Assembly: GCF_017349315.1 (NCBI RefSeq)
Contig: NZ_JAFMPP010000002.1
Span: forward strand, 124,001-188,000
Direction of reading: 5' to 3'
Origin: Jiella flava
GTDB taxonomy: Bacteria; Pseudomonadota; Alphaproteobacteria; Rhizobiales; Rhizobiaceae
Length of the DNA: 64,000 bases
The position numbers and the translations under genes were made by a program. Position 1 is the stretch's first letter. Every line of letters begins with the position of its first letter. Below the pieces are notes generated by a model. It saw only the letters and a program-made list of their open reading frames with translations, made no database searches and was not told where the DNA came from. This document shows, in pieces, positions 53,698 to 61,917 of this stretch.

Positions 53698-55638
53698 TCA
53701 GTTGAACGACGGTGGTTTCGACAGGTCGACGCCGCCGGTGCCGGTGCCACCGGTCGCAGGCTCAGCCGGGGTCGACCCGCTGCCATTTTCGAGCTGCAGC
53801 GGCGGCAGGCCGAAGGCCGGCGCTTGGCCGCTCGCGGCGGGGGCCTTGGCGCCCGCGCCGCTGTTGCCGGACGGGGCGTTTTGCGGCGTCGTGTCGTTGC
53901 CGGGGAACTGCAGCGGCGGCAGGCCGAAGCCGCCATTGCCGGCATTGCCCGAGGCACCGTTGCCGCTGGACGGCATGCCGAGCGGCGGCAGGCCGAAGCC
54001 GGCATCGCCGTTGCCGCCGCCGCCAAAGCTCGGCAGATCGGCCTTGAAGTCCTCGACCGCCGGAGCGGGCGTTGCCGTCTTGTAGCGCATCACCATGCCC
54101 GGGAAGGCGATGGTGAGGGCCACCATCACGATCTGGATGCAGACGAAGGGCACTGCACCCCAGTAGATCTGGCCGGTGGTGACCGGCGCCATCCGCTTGC
54201 CGGTGACGCGGTCGAGATAGGGCACCTTGGCCGCGACCGAGCGCAGATAGAACAGCGCGAAGCCGAAGGGCGGATGCATGAAGCTGGTCTGCATGTTGAT
54301 GCCGAGCAGCACACCGAACCAGATCAGGTCGATGCCGAGCTTGTCTGCGACCGGCGCCAGGAGCGGCACGATGATGAAGGCCAGCTCGAAGAAGTCGAGG
54401 AAGAAGGCCAGAAAGAAGACCAGAACGTTGACGACGATCAGGAAGCCGGTCTCGCCGCCGGGCACCGAGGTCAGCAGATGCTCGACCCAGACATGGCCGT
54501 TGACGCCGTAGAAGGTCAGGGAGAACACCCGCGCGCCGATCAGGATGAACAGCACGAAGGCTGACAGTTTGGTCGTCGACTCCATCGCCTGAACCATCAG
54601 CGAGGTGTTCAGCTTGCGCTTGGAGAAGGCCAGGATCAACGCGCCGACCGCGCCCATCGCGCCGCCTTCGGTCGGCGTCGCGACGCCGAGGAAGATGGTG
54701 CCGAGGACGAGGAAGATCAGAGCCAGCGGCGGGATCATCACGATGATCACCTGCTGGGTGAGGTAGGATAGGAGCTTGAGCTTCAACGTCTTGTTGAGAA
54801 CAGCAATGGTGTAGATCACCGCGACGCCGATCACCGCGCCCCAGATGCCCGCGCCCTGATGGGCCCAGCCGGCGAGATAGAGGGTCGCGCCATAGGCGAT
54901 CGCCACGCCGGCGACGAGGCAGGCAATCAGCGAGGTGACGCCGCCGCCGAGCGTGCGCGCTTCCGGCGGCAAGGCCGGGGCCGATTGTGCCCGGAAGATC
55001 GTCATGCCGAAGACATAGGCGACGTAAAGGCCGGTCAGGACCAGTGCCGGCACCAGCGCGCCGGAATACATGTCGCCGACCGAGCGGCCGAGCTGGTCGG
55101 CCAGGACGATCAGCACCAGCGACGGCGGCACGATCTGGGCGAGCGTGCCCGAGGCGACGATGACGCCCGAGGCGAAGCGGCGATCATAGCCGTAGCGCAG
55201 CATGATCGGCAGCGAGATCAGGCCCATGGCGATGACCGAGGCGGCGACGACGCCGGTGGTGGCGGCGAGCAGCGCGCCGACGAAGATCACCGCATAAGCG
55301 AGACCGCCGCGCAGCGGGCCGAACAGCTGGCCGACCGTTTCCAAGAGATCCTCGGCCATGCCGGAGCGCTCGAGGATCAATCCCATGAAGGTGAAGAACG
55401 GAATGGCGAGCAGCGTCTCATTCGACATGACGCCGCCGAAGAACCGGTCGGGCAGCGCTTTCAGCAGCGGCCAGAACAGGTTGATGTCGGGTGACAGCGG
55501 CGCCAGCTCGACGCCGACAACGAAGAAGCCGAGGCCGATCGCCGCCAGCGCGAAGGCGACCGGATAGCCGAGCAGCAGCACCACGACGAGGGTGATGAAC
55601 ATGATCGGCGCGAGGTTGTGGGCAATGAACGCGATCAT
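53698..55638 (-). CDS. TRAP transporter large permease (DctM) with a C-terminal low-complexity extension
   Basis: A 646-residue protein. The first 515 or so residues are the DctM domain: about a dozen helices, with IPFFTFMGLILERSGMAEDLLE, SVIAMGLISLPIMLRYGYD, GTLAQIVPPSLVLIVLADQLG and GVLLGINMQTSFMHPPFGFALFYL. These features fit the long-form permeases of the mannitol/chloroaromatic TRAP group. It pumps an organic acid inward with sodium. A tail of about 125 residues follows, Gly/Pro/Asn/Ala-rich with three FGLPPL repeats, which is unusual for the family. It overlaps the DctQ gene by 4 bp. No DctP binding-protein gene is nearby. Confidence 0.93.
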   Translation of the reverse strand: MIAFIAHNLAPIMFITLVVVLLLGYPVAFALAAIGLGFFVVGVELAPLSPDINLFWPLLKALPDRFFGGVMSNETLLAIPFFTFMGLILERSGMAEDLLETVGQLFGPLRGGLAYAVIFVGALLAATTGVVAASVIAMGLISLPIMLRYGYDRRFASGVIVASGTLAQIVPPSLVLIVLADQLGRSVGDMYSGALVPALVLTGLYVAYVFGMTIFRAQSAPALPPEARTLGGGVTSLIACLVAGVAIAYGATLYLAGWAHQGAGIWGAVIGVAVIYTIAVLNKTLKLKLLSYLTQQVIIVMIPPLALIFLVLGTIFLGVATPTEGGAMGAVGALILAFSKRKLNTSLMVQAMESTTKLSAFVLFILIGARVFSLTFYGVNGHVWVEHLLTSVPGGETGFLIVVNVLVFFLAFFLDFFELAFIIVPLLAPVADKLGIDLIWFGVLLGINMQTSFMHPPFGFALFYLRSVAAKVPYLDRVTGKRMAPVTTGQIYWGAVPFVCIQIVMVALTIAFPGMVMRYKTATPAPAVEDFKADLPSFGGGGNGDAGFGLPPLGMPSSGNGASGNAGNGGFGLPPLQFPGNDTTPQNAPSGNSGAGAKAPAASGQAPAFGLPPLQLENGSGSTPAEPATGGTGTGGVDLSKPPSFN

Positions 55639-56276
55639 CGACGTGGCGCCTCGCTGTCGGGAGCGCCGTTCGCGCCTGTCGGTGTCGGTGTGCCGCCTTG
55701 CTGTTCGTCTGGGGCCAGTGTCGCGAGTTCGGCGGCCTCGGCATGGCCGGCGCCGGCCGGTGTCTCATCGGGATAGCCGGCAAACAGCACCGCCGCGCGC
55801 TTGATCAACTCGGAAATCGCCTGCAGGAACAAAAGCGCGAAACCGGCGAGCAGCAGCGCCTTGGCCGGCCAGACGATCAGGCCGCCGGCATTCGGCGAAT
55901 ATTCGTTGATCTCGTAGGAATGCAGGACATAGGGCCAGAGCAGATAGACCATCAGCGTCACGAAGGGCAGCAAGATCACGAGGTGGCCGAGGAAGTCGAT
56001 CCAGTCGCGGGTGCGCTTCGACAATAAGCTGGAGACGATATCGACGCGGATGTGCTCGTTGCGCTGCAGGGTCCAGGCGGCGGCGAGCATGAAGATCGCG
56101 CCGAACAGATACCACTGCAGCTCCAGCCATGCGTTGGACGAAATATCGAAGATCTTGCGGATCACTGCATTGCCCGCGCTGACCAGGACGACGACCAGCA
56201 CCAGCCAGGCAACGGCCCGACCGATGAAGGTGGTGATCCGGTCGATCCCGCGTGCGAAAGACATGAGCGCCGACAT
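55635..56276 (-). CDS. TRAP transporter small permease (DctQ)
   Basis: A 213-residue membrane protein with four helices, including IGRAVAWLVLVVVLVSAGNAVIRKIF, the LELQWYLFGAIFMLAAAWTLQRNEHIRVD signature and WIDFLGHLVILLPFVTLMVYL. A Pro/Ala-rich cytoplasmic tail (residues 170-213) follows. It is the small subunit that supports DctM. Its stop overlaps the dctM start (ATGA). ATG 56276 is preferred to an upstream in-frame Met at 56294. The two genes lack the usual DctP binding protein, which must be encoded elsewhere. Confidence 0.93.
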   Translation of the reverse strand: MSALMSFARGIDRITTFIGRAVAWLVLVVVLVSAGNAVIRKIFDISSNAWLELQWYLFGAIFMLAAAWTLQRNEHIRVDIVSSLLSKRTRDWIDFLGHLVILLPFVTLMVYLLWPYVLHSYEINEYSPNAGGLIVWPAKALLLAGFALLFLQAISELIKRAAVLFAGYPDETPAGAGHAEAAELATLAPDEQQGGTPTPTGANGAPDSEAPRR

Positions 56277-56781
56277 GCGGCTTATTCCCCCCAATCATCA
56301 TGGATCGGCGAACAGGCTTTGAACCCGTTGCTCCGGCCGTCCTAGCGTTTGAGAGCGCCGTGCCTGCGACTGGGCGCGCAAGGCCCGCTCTCGGTTTTGA
56401 TCCTTCAGCACCCTGCGCGGCCGAAAATCGCTGTCGATCTTCGGGCCGATGCGGGGCCTTGTCGACCGGCGCGTGACCGGTTGCCGGGCGGCCGCGACAA
56501 ATAGTGTCGACGGAGCCGAAAGCCTGGTTGCGTTAAGCAAATTCCGATCGCTCTGCAAGTGCACCAAAGTCTCGAGCGCGTTCAGTGCAGATGATCGTCA
56601 TCATCGATGCGGAAATTTGATCGCTGATCCCGGCTCCAAGCGCCGCGCATGGACGCGGTGTTTTCCGTGAAAGTCTTTGACGATCGCTGCTAGAAAGCCC
56701 ACAACAAATTGAAAAGACGGGGGCAGGTTGGTTGATCCAGCCGTGGCGCGGGGAGGCGTCGCAAGTCCCGTGGAGGAAGAT
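56277..56781. other. Divergent intergenic region between dctQ and the indolepyruvate oxidoreductase gene
   Basis: About 500 bp without a supported gene. It contains REP-like copy 7 (56417-56453) and must hold divergent promoters. The 56540-56700 part is somewhat A+T-richer. No regulator operator or riboswitch is recognisable. Confidence 0.5.
56417..56453. repeat. REP-like palindromic element, degenerate copy 7
   Basis: GCGGCCGAAAATCG-CTGT-CGATCTTCGGGCCGATGCGG. The core arms differ by one base; the GCCGATGC tail is as in copies 1 and 3. Confidence 0.65.
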
Positions 56782-59700
56782 ATGGCGGTTCGTCGGGTCG
56801 CCTTGCGCGACAGAATCGATCTCGACGTCGAGGACGTGCTGTTGTCGGGCTCGCAAGCGGTCGTGCGACTGCTGTTGATGCAGGCAGCGCGCGATCGGGC
56901 GGCTGGGCTGTCGACGGCGGGCTACGTCTCCGGCTATCGCGGCTCGCCGCTCGGCGGCCTTGATCAGCAGTTTTCGCGCGCCGCCGGCCCATTGGGCGAA
57001 AGCCGCATCGTCTTCGAGCCGGGGCTCAACGAGGACCTCGCCGCCACCGCCCTTTGGGGCAGCCAGCAGGCGGAGCTGCGGGGCGAGGGGCGCTATGACG
57101 GCGTCTTCGGCCTGTGGTACGGCAAAGGACCGGGCGTCGACCGCTCGGGCGATGCGTTTCGCCACGCCAATCTCGCCGGAACATCCCGCCATGGTGGCGT
57201 CCTCGCGCTGCTCGGCGACGATCACACCTGCGAATCCTCGACCTCGGCTCACCAATCGGAATTTGCCGCGATCGACGCGATGATGCCGATCCTGCATCCG
57301 GCGGGGGTGCAGGAGATTCTCGACTACGGCCTTGCCGCCTACGCCCTGTCGCGTTTCTCCGGCCTGTGGACGACGATGAAATGCATCAAGGACGCGATCG
57401 AATCGACGGCGACGGTGAAGGCCGCGCTGGACCGGACGGTCTTCGTCCTGCCCGACGATCGGCACGCGCCGGGCTATCGCAATATCCGCCGGGCCGCCCA
57501 TCCGCTTGAGCAGGAGGCGATGGTGCACGAGCATCGTCTGCCGGCGGTGCAGGCATTTGTGGCGATGAATGGGCTGAACCGGATCGTCCATTCCGGCGGG
57601 AGAACCCCGCGGATCGGCATTCTCTCCCTCGGCAAGTCCTGGCTGGACGTCGAGCAGGCGCTGGTGGCGCTCGGCATCGATGAGGTGGCCGCGGCCGGCT
57701 TCGGCCTGCGGCTCGGCAAGGTGGCGGTGCCCTGGCCGCTCGATCTGGATTTCGTGCGACGCTTCGCTGCCGGCCTGGAGCTTGTGATCGTCGTTGAGGA
57801 AAAGCGCGGCGTCGTCGAGCCGCAGGTCAAGGACATCCTCTACGGCATGGCAAACGCGCCCGGCGTTGTCGGCAAGCGCGGCGAAACGGGCGGCATCCTG
57901 TTCAAGGCGACCGGCGCGCTTGATTCCAACGAGATCGCCCTCGTCATTGGCCAAACGCTTGCCGACCGCATGCCGCAGGAGCGGCTCGCCGCCCGCCTGA
58001 GTGCAATCGAGACGCTGCAGCAGCATCTGGGCGCTAGCGAAGAGATCGCTGTCCGCACGCCCTATTTCTGCGCTGGCTGCCCGCACAATTCCTCGACGCG
58101 TGTACCCGATGGCGCGCGGGCCTATGCCGGGATCGGCTGCCATTACATGGTTCAATGGATGGATCGGGCGACCGAGGGCTACACCCAGATGGGCGCCGAG
58201 GGCGCCAACTGGATCGGCGAGCGGCATTTTTCGACCCGCGACCACGTTTTCCAGAATCTCGGGGACGGAACCTACAACCATTCCGGCCTGTTGGCGTTGC
58301 GAGCGGCCGCGGCCTCCGGAGCGAACGTCACCTACAAGATCCTTTATAACGATGCGGTCGCGATGACCGGCGGCCAGGCCCATGAGGGGCAGCTGAGCGT
58401 GCCGATGATCGCGGCGCAGGTTGCGGCCGAGGGCGCCAAACGGGTGGTGATCGTCTCCGACGCGCCGGAGACCCATCGCGGCGATCCGCTGCTGCCGGCC
58501 GGCGTCACGTTGCATCATCGCCGTGACCTGAACGCGGTGCAGCGCGATCTGGCAACGATCGAGGGCCTGACGGTGCTGATCTTTGATCAGACCTGTGCCG
58601 CCGAAAAGCGTCGCCGGCGCAAACGCGGCCGCTTTCCCGATCCGGACCGGCGGGTGGTCATCAACACGCGGGTCTGCGAGGGCTGCGGCGACTGCGGCGT
58701 GCAGTCGAACTGCGTCGCGATCGCCGCCGTCGAGACGCCCTTCGGCCGCAAACGGCAGATCGATCAATCGGCCTGCAACAAGGATTTTTCCTGCCTTGAG
58801 GGCTTTTGTCCGGCGCTGGTGACGGTGGAGGGCGGTGCGCTGAAGGCCGTTGCCGGGATGCGGCGGGAGGCGCCGGCAACGGCGGATCCCGCCATCGCGG
58901 AACCGCAGGGCGCGGTCGGCATCGTCATCACCGGCGTCGGCGGCACCGGCGTCGTCACGGTCGGCGCTCTGATCGCCATGGCCGCCCATCTCGACGGGCG
59001 TGGCGCCGGGATCATCGACATGGCGGGGCTCGCCCAAAAGGGCGGTCCGGTGACCAGCCATGTGCGGATCGCGCCGGCGCCCGGTGACGTCAAGGCGATC
59101 CGGGTTGCCGCCGGCGAGGCGACGCTGGTGATCGGCTGCGATCTCGTCACCGCCGGATCGGCCAAGGTCCGGGCGGCGTTGCGCCACGGCAAAACGGCGG
59201 TGGTGCTCGACACGCATGAAACGCTCTCGGGCGAATTTACCCGCAATGTCGACTTTTCCTTCCCCAATCGGCGGCTGATCGAGGCCATCGAAGCGGCGGC
59301 GGGCGAGGCGAACGTGAATTCGATCGACGCCGAGGCGGCGGCTCGCACGCTGTTCGGCAACACCATCTTCGCCAATATCCTGATGCTCGGGCTCGCCTAT
59401 CAGACCGGCGCGCTGCCGGTCTCGCGGGCGGCCTTGCGCGAGGCGATCCGGCTCAACGGCGTCGATGTCGAGACCAATCTCGCCGCCTTCGAATGGGGCC
59501 GGGCGCTCTTTGCGGATCCGGCTGCGTTGCCGGTTGGTGCCGGGGCGCACCTCGCCACCGCCATGCCTGGGCGTGAAGCCCTCGATCCGCTGATCGCCCG
59601 GCGGGCACGCGATCTCGCCGCCTATCAGGATGTCGCCTATGCCAAGACCTATGAGGCCAAGGTCATGGCGCTGCGCGAGGCCGAGCACCGGGTGGCGCCG

Positions 59701-60234
59701 GGCAAGGAGGCGTTGACGGCGACGGTCGCCCGCGAGCTTTATCGGCTGATGGCGATCAAGGACGAATACGAGGTCGCGCGGCTTTATACCGACGGTGGCT
59801 TTGCCGCCGAGATCGCCGGCAGCTTTGAGCGTCACAAGCGCCTGACCTTCCATCTCGCGCCGCCGATCTTCGGCGAGGACGGGTCGAATGGGCGGCCGGC
59901 GAAACGGCCTTTTGGTCCTTGGATGATGCAGGTCTTCAAGCTGTTGGCGGCAGTGCGCCAGCTGAGGGGCGGCCTGTTCGATCCGTTCCGCTTTTCCGCT
60001 GAACGCAAGGCTCAGCGCTGTCAGCTCGCCGCCTATCGCGATACCCTCGATGCCATTCTCGCCGGGTTGACGCCAGAGCGCTACGAGGCGGCGCTGCAAT
60101 GGGTCCGCTGGCCGGAGGGGCTGAACGGTTTCGGCCCGGTGCGGCAGAAAAAGGCGCAGGCGGCGGATCTGCGGCGGCGAGCGGCCGAGGCGGCGTTTTT
60201 CGCGGCCGAAAGCATCCGGCAAGCGGCGGAATAG
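56782..60234 (+). CDS. Indolepyruvate ferredoxin oxidoreductase (fused alpha/beta)
   Basis: A 1150-residue thiamine-pyrophosphate enzyme oxidatively decarboxylating arylpyruvates to aryl-acetyl-CoA with ferredoxin-type electron transfer. The pyrimidine-binding half has GYVSGYRGSPLGGLDQQF and NEDLAATALWGSQQAEL. The TPP-binding segment is GIGCHYMVQWMDR with DGTYNHSG and YNDAVAMTGGQ. Cysteine clusters TRVCEGCGDCGVQSNC and KDFSCLEGFCPA match Fe-S centres. The C-terminal half carries the gamma-subunit domain (GVGGTGVVTVGALIAMAAHLDG). The ATG at 56782 follows GGAGG and opens MAVRRVALRD. It resembles the long fused form common in Alphaproteobacteria, probably used in aromatic amino acid or arylpyruvate catabolism. 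Confidence 0.93.
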   Translation: MAVRRVALRDRIDLDVEDVLLSGSQAVVRLLLMQAARDRAAGLSTAGYVSGYRGSPLGGLDQQFSRAAGPLGESRIVFEPGLNEDLAATALWGSQQAELRGEGRYDGVFGLWYGKGPGVDRSGDAFRHANLAGTSRHGGVLALLGDDHTCESSTSAHQSEFAAIDAMMPILHPAGVQEILDYGLAAYALSRFSGLWTTMKCIKDAIESTATVKAALDRTVFVLPDDRHAPGYRNIRRAAHPLEQEAMVHEHRLPAVQAFVAMNGLNRIVHSGGRTPRIGILSLGKSWLDVEQALVALGIDEVAAAGFGLRLGKVAVPWPLDLDFVRRFAAGLELVIVVEEKRGVVEPQVKDILYGMANAPGVVGKRGETGGILFKATGALDSNEIALVIGQTLADRMPQERLAARLSAIETLQQHLGASEEIAVRTPYFCAGCPHNSSTRVPDGARAYAGIGCHYMVQWMDRATEGYTQMGAEGANWIGERHFSTRDHVFQNLGDGTYNHSGLLALRAAAASGANVTYKILYNDAVAMTGGQAHEGQLSVPMIAAQVAAEGAKRVVIVSDAPETHRGDPLLPAGVTLHHRRDLNAVQRDLATIEGLTVLIFDQTCAAEKRRRRKRGRFPDPDRRVVINTRVCEGCGDCGVQSNCVAIAAVETPFGRKRQIDQSACNKDFSCLEGFCPALVTVEGGALKAVAGMRREAPATADPAIAEPQGAVGIVITGVGGTGVVTVGALIAMAAHLDGRGAGIIDMAGLAQKGGPVTSHVRIAPAPGDVKAIRVAAGEATLVIGCDLVTAGSAKVRAALRHGKTAVVLDTHETLSGEFTRNVDFSFPNRRLIEAIEAAAGEANVNSIDAEAAARTLFGNTIFANILMLGLAYQTGALPVSRAALREAIRLNGVDVETNLAAFEWGRALFADPAALPVGAGAHLATAMPGREALDPLIARRARDLAAYQDVAYAKTYEAKVMALREAEHRVAPGKEALTATVARELYRLMAIKDEYEVARLYTDGGFAAEIAGSFERHKRLTFHLAPPIFGEDGSNGRPAKRPFGPWMMQVFKLLAAVRQLRGGLFDPFRFSAERKAQRCQLAAYRDTLDAILAGLTPERYEAALQWVRWPEGLNGFGPVRQKKAQAADLRRRAAEAAFFAAESIRQAAE

Positions 60235-60294
60235 TTGCGTGCACGGGGCGAAGACGGGATGGACAAGCCCGCCGCAGCTCGGCATGTCTAGCCC

Positions 60295-60549
60295 ATGTCC
60301 GAGGAACCCGCCCCGCAGCATTGGCCACGCTTCATGACCGATAAGGAGCTGCGGGCCTATTTCGGTCTCTCCGAGCGCGCGTTGAAACGCTATCGGGCGC
60401 TGAAGGAGTTTCCGCAAAAGGACATCGTCGCGGGCAAGAGCGACAGTCGTGCCGTCGGGCGGTTCTTCGACTGGATCGCCGGCCTCGCCGAGCAGCCGCC
60501 GCGCACCAACAATCGTTATGTGCCGACGGCCGACAAGGCGAAAGGCTGA
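60295..60549 (+). CDS. Small HTH-like protein, uncharacterised
   Basis: An 84-residue basic soluble protein. PRFMTDKELRAYFGLSERALKRYRALKEFPQ resembles an excisionase/AlpA-like or MerR-like winged-helix start (a tyrosine-phenylalanine-gly-leu turn followed by a recognition helix), and DSRAVGRFFDWIAGL may form a second helix. I cannot name a family. ATG 60295 is 60 bp after the oxidoreductase stop and its stop is 10 bp before recX, so it may be in the same transcript. It could be a DNA-binding accessory factor, or a remnant of an element. Confidence 0.55.
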   Translation: MSEEPAPQHWPRFMTDKELRAYFGLSERALKRYRALKEFPQKDIVAGKSDSRAVGRFFDWIAGLAEQPPRTNNRYVPTADKAKG

Positions 60550-60559
60550 GCGATCAGCC

Positions 60560-61120
60560 ATGGCGGAGCGGGGCGCGAAGAGCAAATTTCAACCCAAACC
60601 GGTGACCGAAGACTGGCTTCGGCGATCGGCCTTTCACTATCTGGAACGCTATGCGGCCTCCGGCGAGGGACTGCGCCGCGTGTTGCGCAGGCGCGCGGCG
60701 CGCCGGGTCGGCGGCGTCGACGCGCTGCCGAACGATCTCGACACGATGATCGATGGGCTGCTGGAGCGCTTCGCCGAGCTGAAGCTGATCGACGATCGCG
60801 CCTTTGCCGAGGCCAGGCTCGCCAGCCTCAGGCGCAAGGGTACGTCGCGGTCGATGGCCGCCGCCAGGCTCGGCGAAAAGGGCGTCGGCCGCGCTCTTGT
60901 CCAGGCGGTCCTGGATGAGGATGAGACCACCGAGGCCGCCGCAGCGGCAACCTATGCCAAACGTCGGCGTTTCGGTCCGCATCGGCGATCGGGCCGCGAC
61001 GACCGACGCGATAAGGAAATCGCGTCGATGCTGCGTGCGGGCTTTCCGATGCGTCTTGCGATTGCCGCCATCGATGGCGAAATCTCAAGCAATGATATGG
61101 ACTTAAGCGAAGGCGATTGA
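60560..61120 (+). CDS. recX: Regulatory protein RecX
   Basis: A 186-residue RecA modulator. The three-helix repeats are visible: WLRRSAFHYLERYAASGEGLRRVL, LERFAELKLIDDRAFAEARLASLRRKG and GRALVQAVLDEDE. It inhibits RecA filament growth. The first Met after the small HTH gene stop is at 60560; the frame is open from 60449 but overlaps that gene. recA itself is not in the window, which is normal for this order. Confidence 0.92.
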   Translation: MAERGAKSKFQPKPVTEDWLRRSAFHYLERYAASGEGLRRVLRRRAARRVGGVDALPNDLDTMIDGLLERFAELKLIDDRAFAEARLASLRRKGTSRSMAAARLGEKGVGRALVQAVLDEDETTEAAAAATYAKRRRFGPHRRSGRDDRRDKEIASMLRAGFPMRLAIAAIDGEISSNDMDLSEGD

Positions 61121-61270
61121 GCGTCGTGTTCAGAAGTTTCGGGGTCCCTGGGAGGAACTTGAGCGCGGACTCATCGTTGTTCCGGAAACGACAAAGGCGT
61201 GTGGGTTCGGTGAACAATCCAGCAAGGATTGCGCCCCATCGCGCCGTTTCGAACAAAGGGACAGCCTAAC

Positions 61271-61834
61271 ATGCCGAAGATTACCGACGCCAAGATCGCC
61301 ATTCTCGCCACCGACGGTTTCGAGCAGGTCGAACTGACCGAGCCATTGGAGAAGCTGCGTGAAGCGGGCGCCACGGTCCATGTGATTTCGCCGAAAAGCG
61401 GCTCGATCAAGGGCTGGGACAAGGATCACTGGGATCAGGAGGTCCCGGTCGACAAAATACTCTCCGAGGTGCGCAGCACCGATTTCGACGCGCTGGTTCT
61501 GCCGGGCGGCCAGATCAATCCGGATACGCTGCGCGCCGATCCGAAGGTGGTCAGTTTCGTGCGGGAATTCTTCAATTCCAAGAAGCCTTTGGCGGCGATC
61601 TGCCATGCGCCGTGGCTGCTGATCGAGGCGGATGTGGTGCGCGGTAGGGACGTCACCTCCTTCAAGTCGATCAAGACCGACATGAAAAATGCCGGCGGCA
61701 ACTGGCTCGATCGGGAAGTCGTCTGCCACGAGGCGCTGATCACCTCGCGCAATCCGAACGATCTGCCGGCCTTCATCGCCAAGATCATCGAGGAAGTCGA
61801 GGAAGGGCGGCACGAGGAGCGCAAGGTCGCCTGA
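61271..61834 (+). CDS. DJ-1/PfpI-family protein (type 1 glutamine amidotransferase-like)
   Basis: A 187-residue soluble protein of the PfpI/YhbO group. The nucleophilic Cys is in LAAICHAPWLLIEAD with the following His, and the acidic partner is in DGFEQVELTEP (Glu). DKDHWDQEVPVDKIL and GGNWLDREVVCHEALITSRNP are typical of the YhbO group. Members act as glyoxalases or deglycases, and some as chaperones or proteases; the activity here is not deducible. The ATG at 61271 opens MPKITDAKIAIL. It is followed, in convergent orientation, by the polysaccharide co-polymerase gene. Confidence 0.92.
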   Translation: MPKITDAKIAILATDGFEQVELTEPLEKLREAGATVHVISPKSGSIKGWDKDHWDQEVPVDKILSEVRSTDFDALVLPGGQINPDTLRADPKVVSFVREFFNSKKPLAAICHAPWLLIEADVVRGRDVTSFKSIKTDMKNAGGNWLDREVVCHEALITSRNPNDLPAFIAKIIEEVEEGRHEERKVA

Positions 61835-61917
61835 CCGTCTCGGATCGACGAATGCCCCGATAGGCGAATGCCGCTGCGTTTTTCGCGGCTGCCACGATCA
61901 AAGCCGGCGTGATCCTC

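Noticed and set aside
56533-60585. A 1350-codon open frame antisense to the indolepyruvate oxidoreductase gene
   Set aside because: It mirrors the coding strand of a certain gene in GC-rich DNA, has His/Arg/Asp-rich composition typical of antisense frames, and shows no domain.
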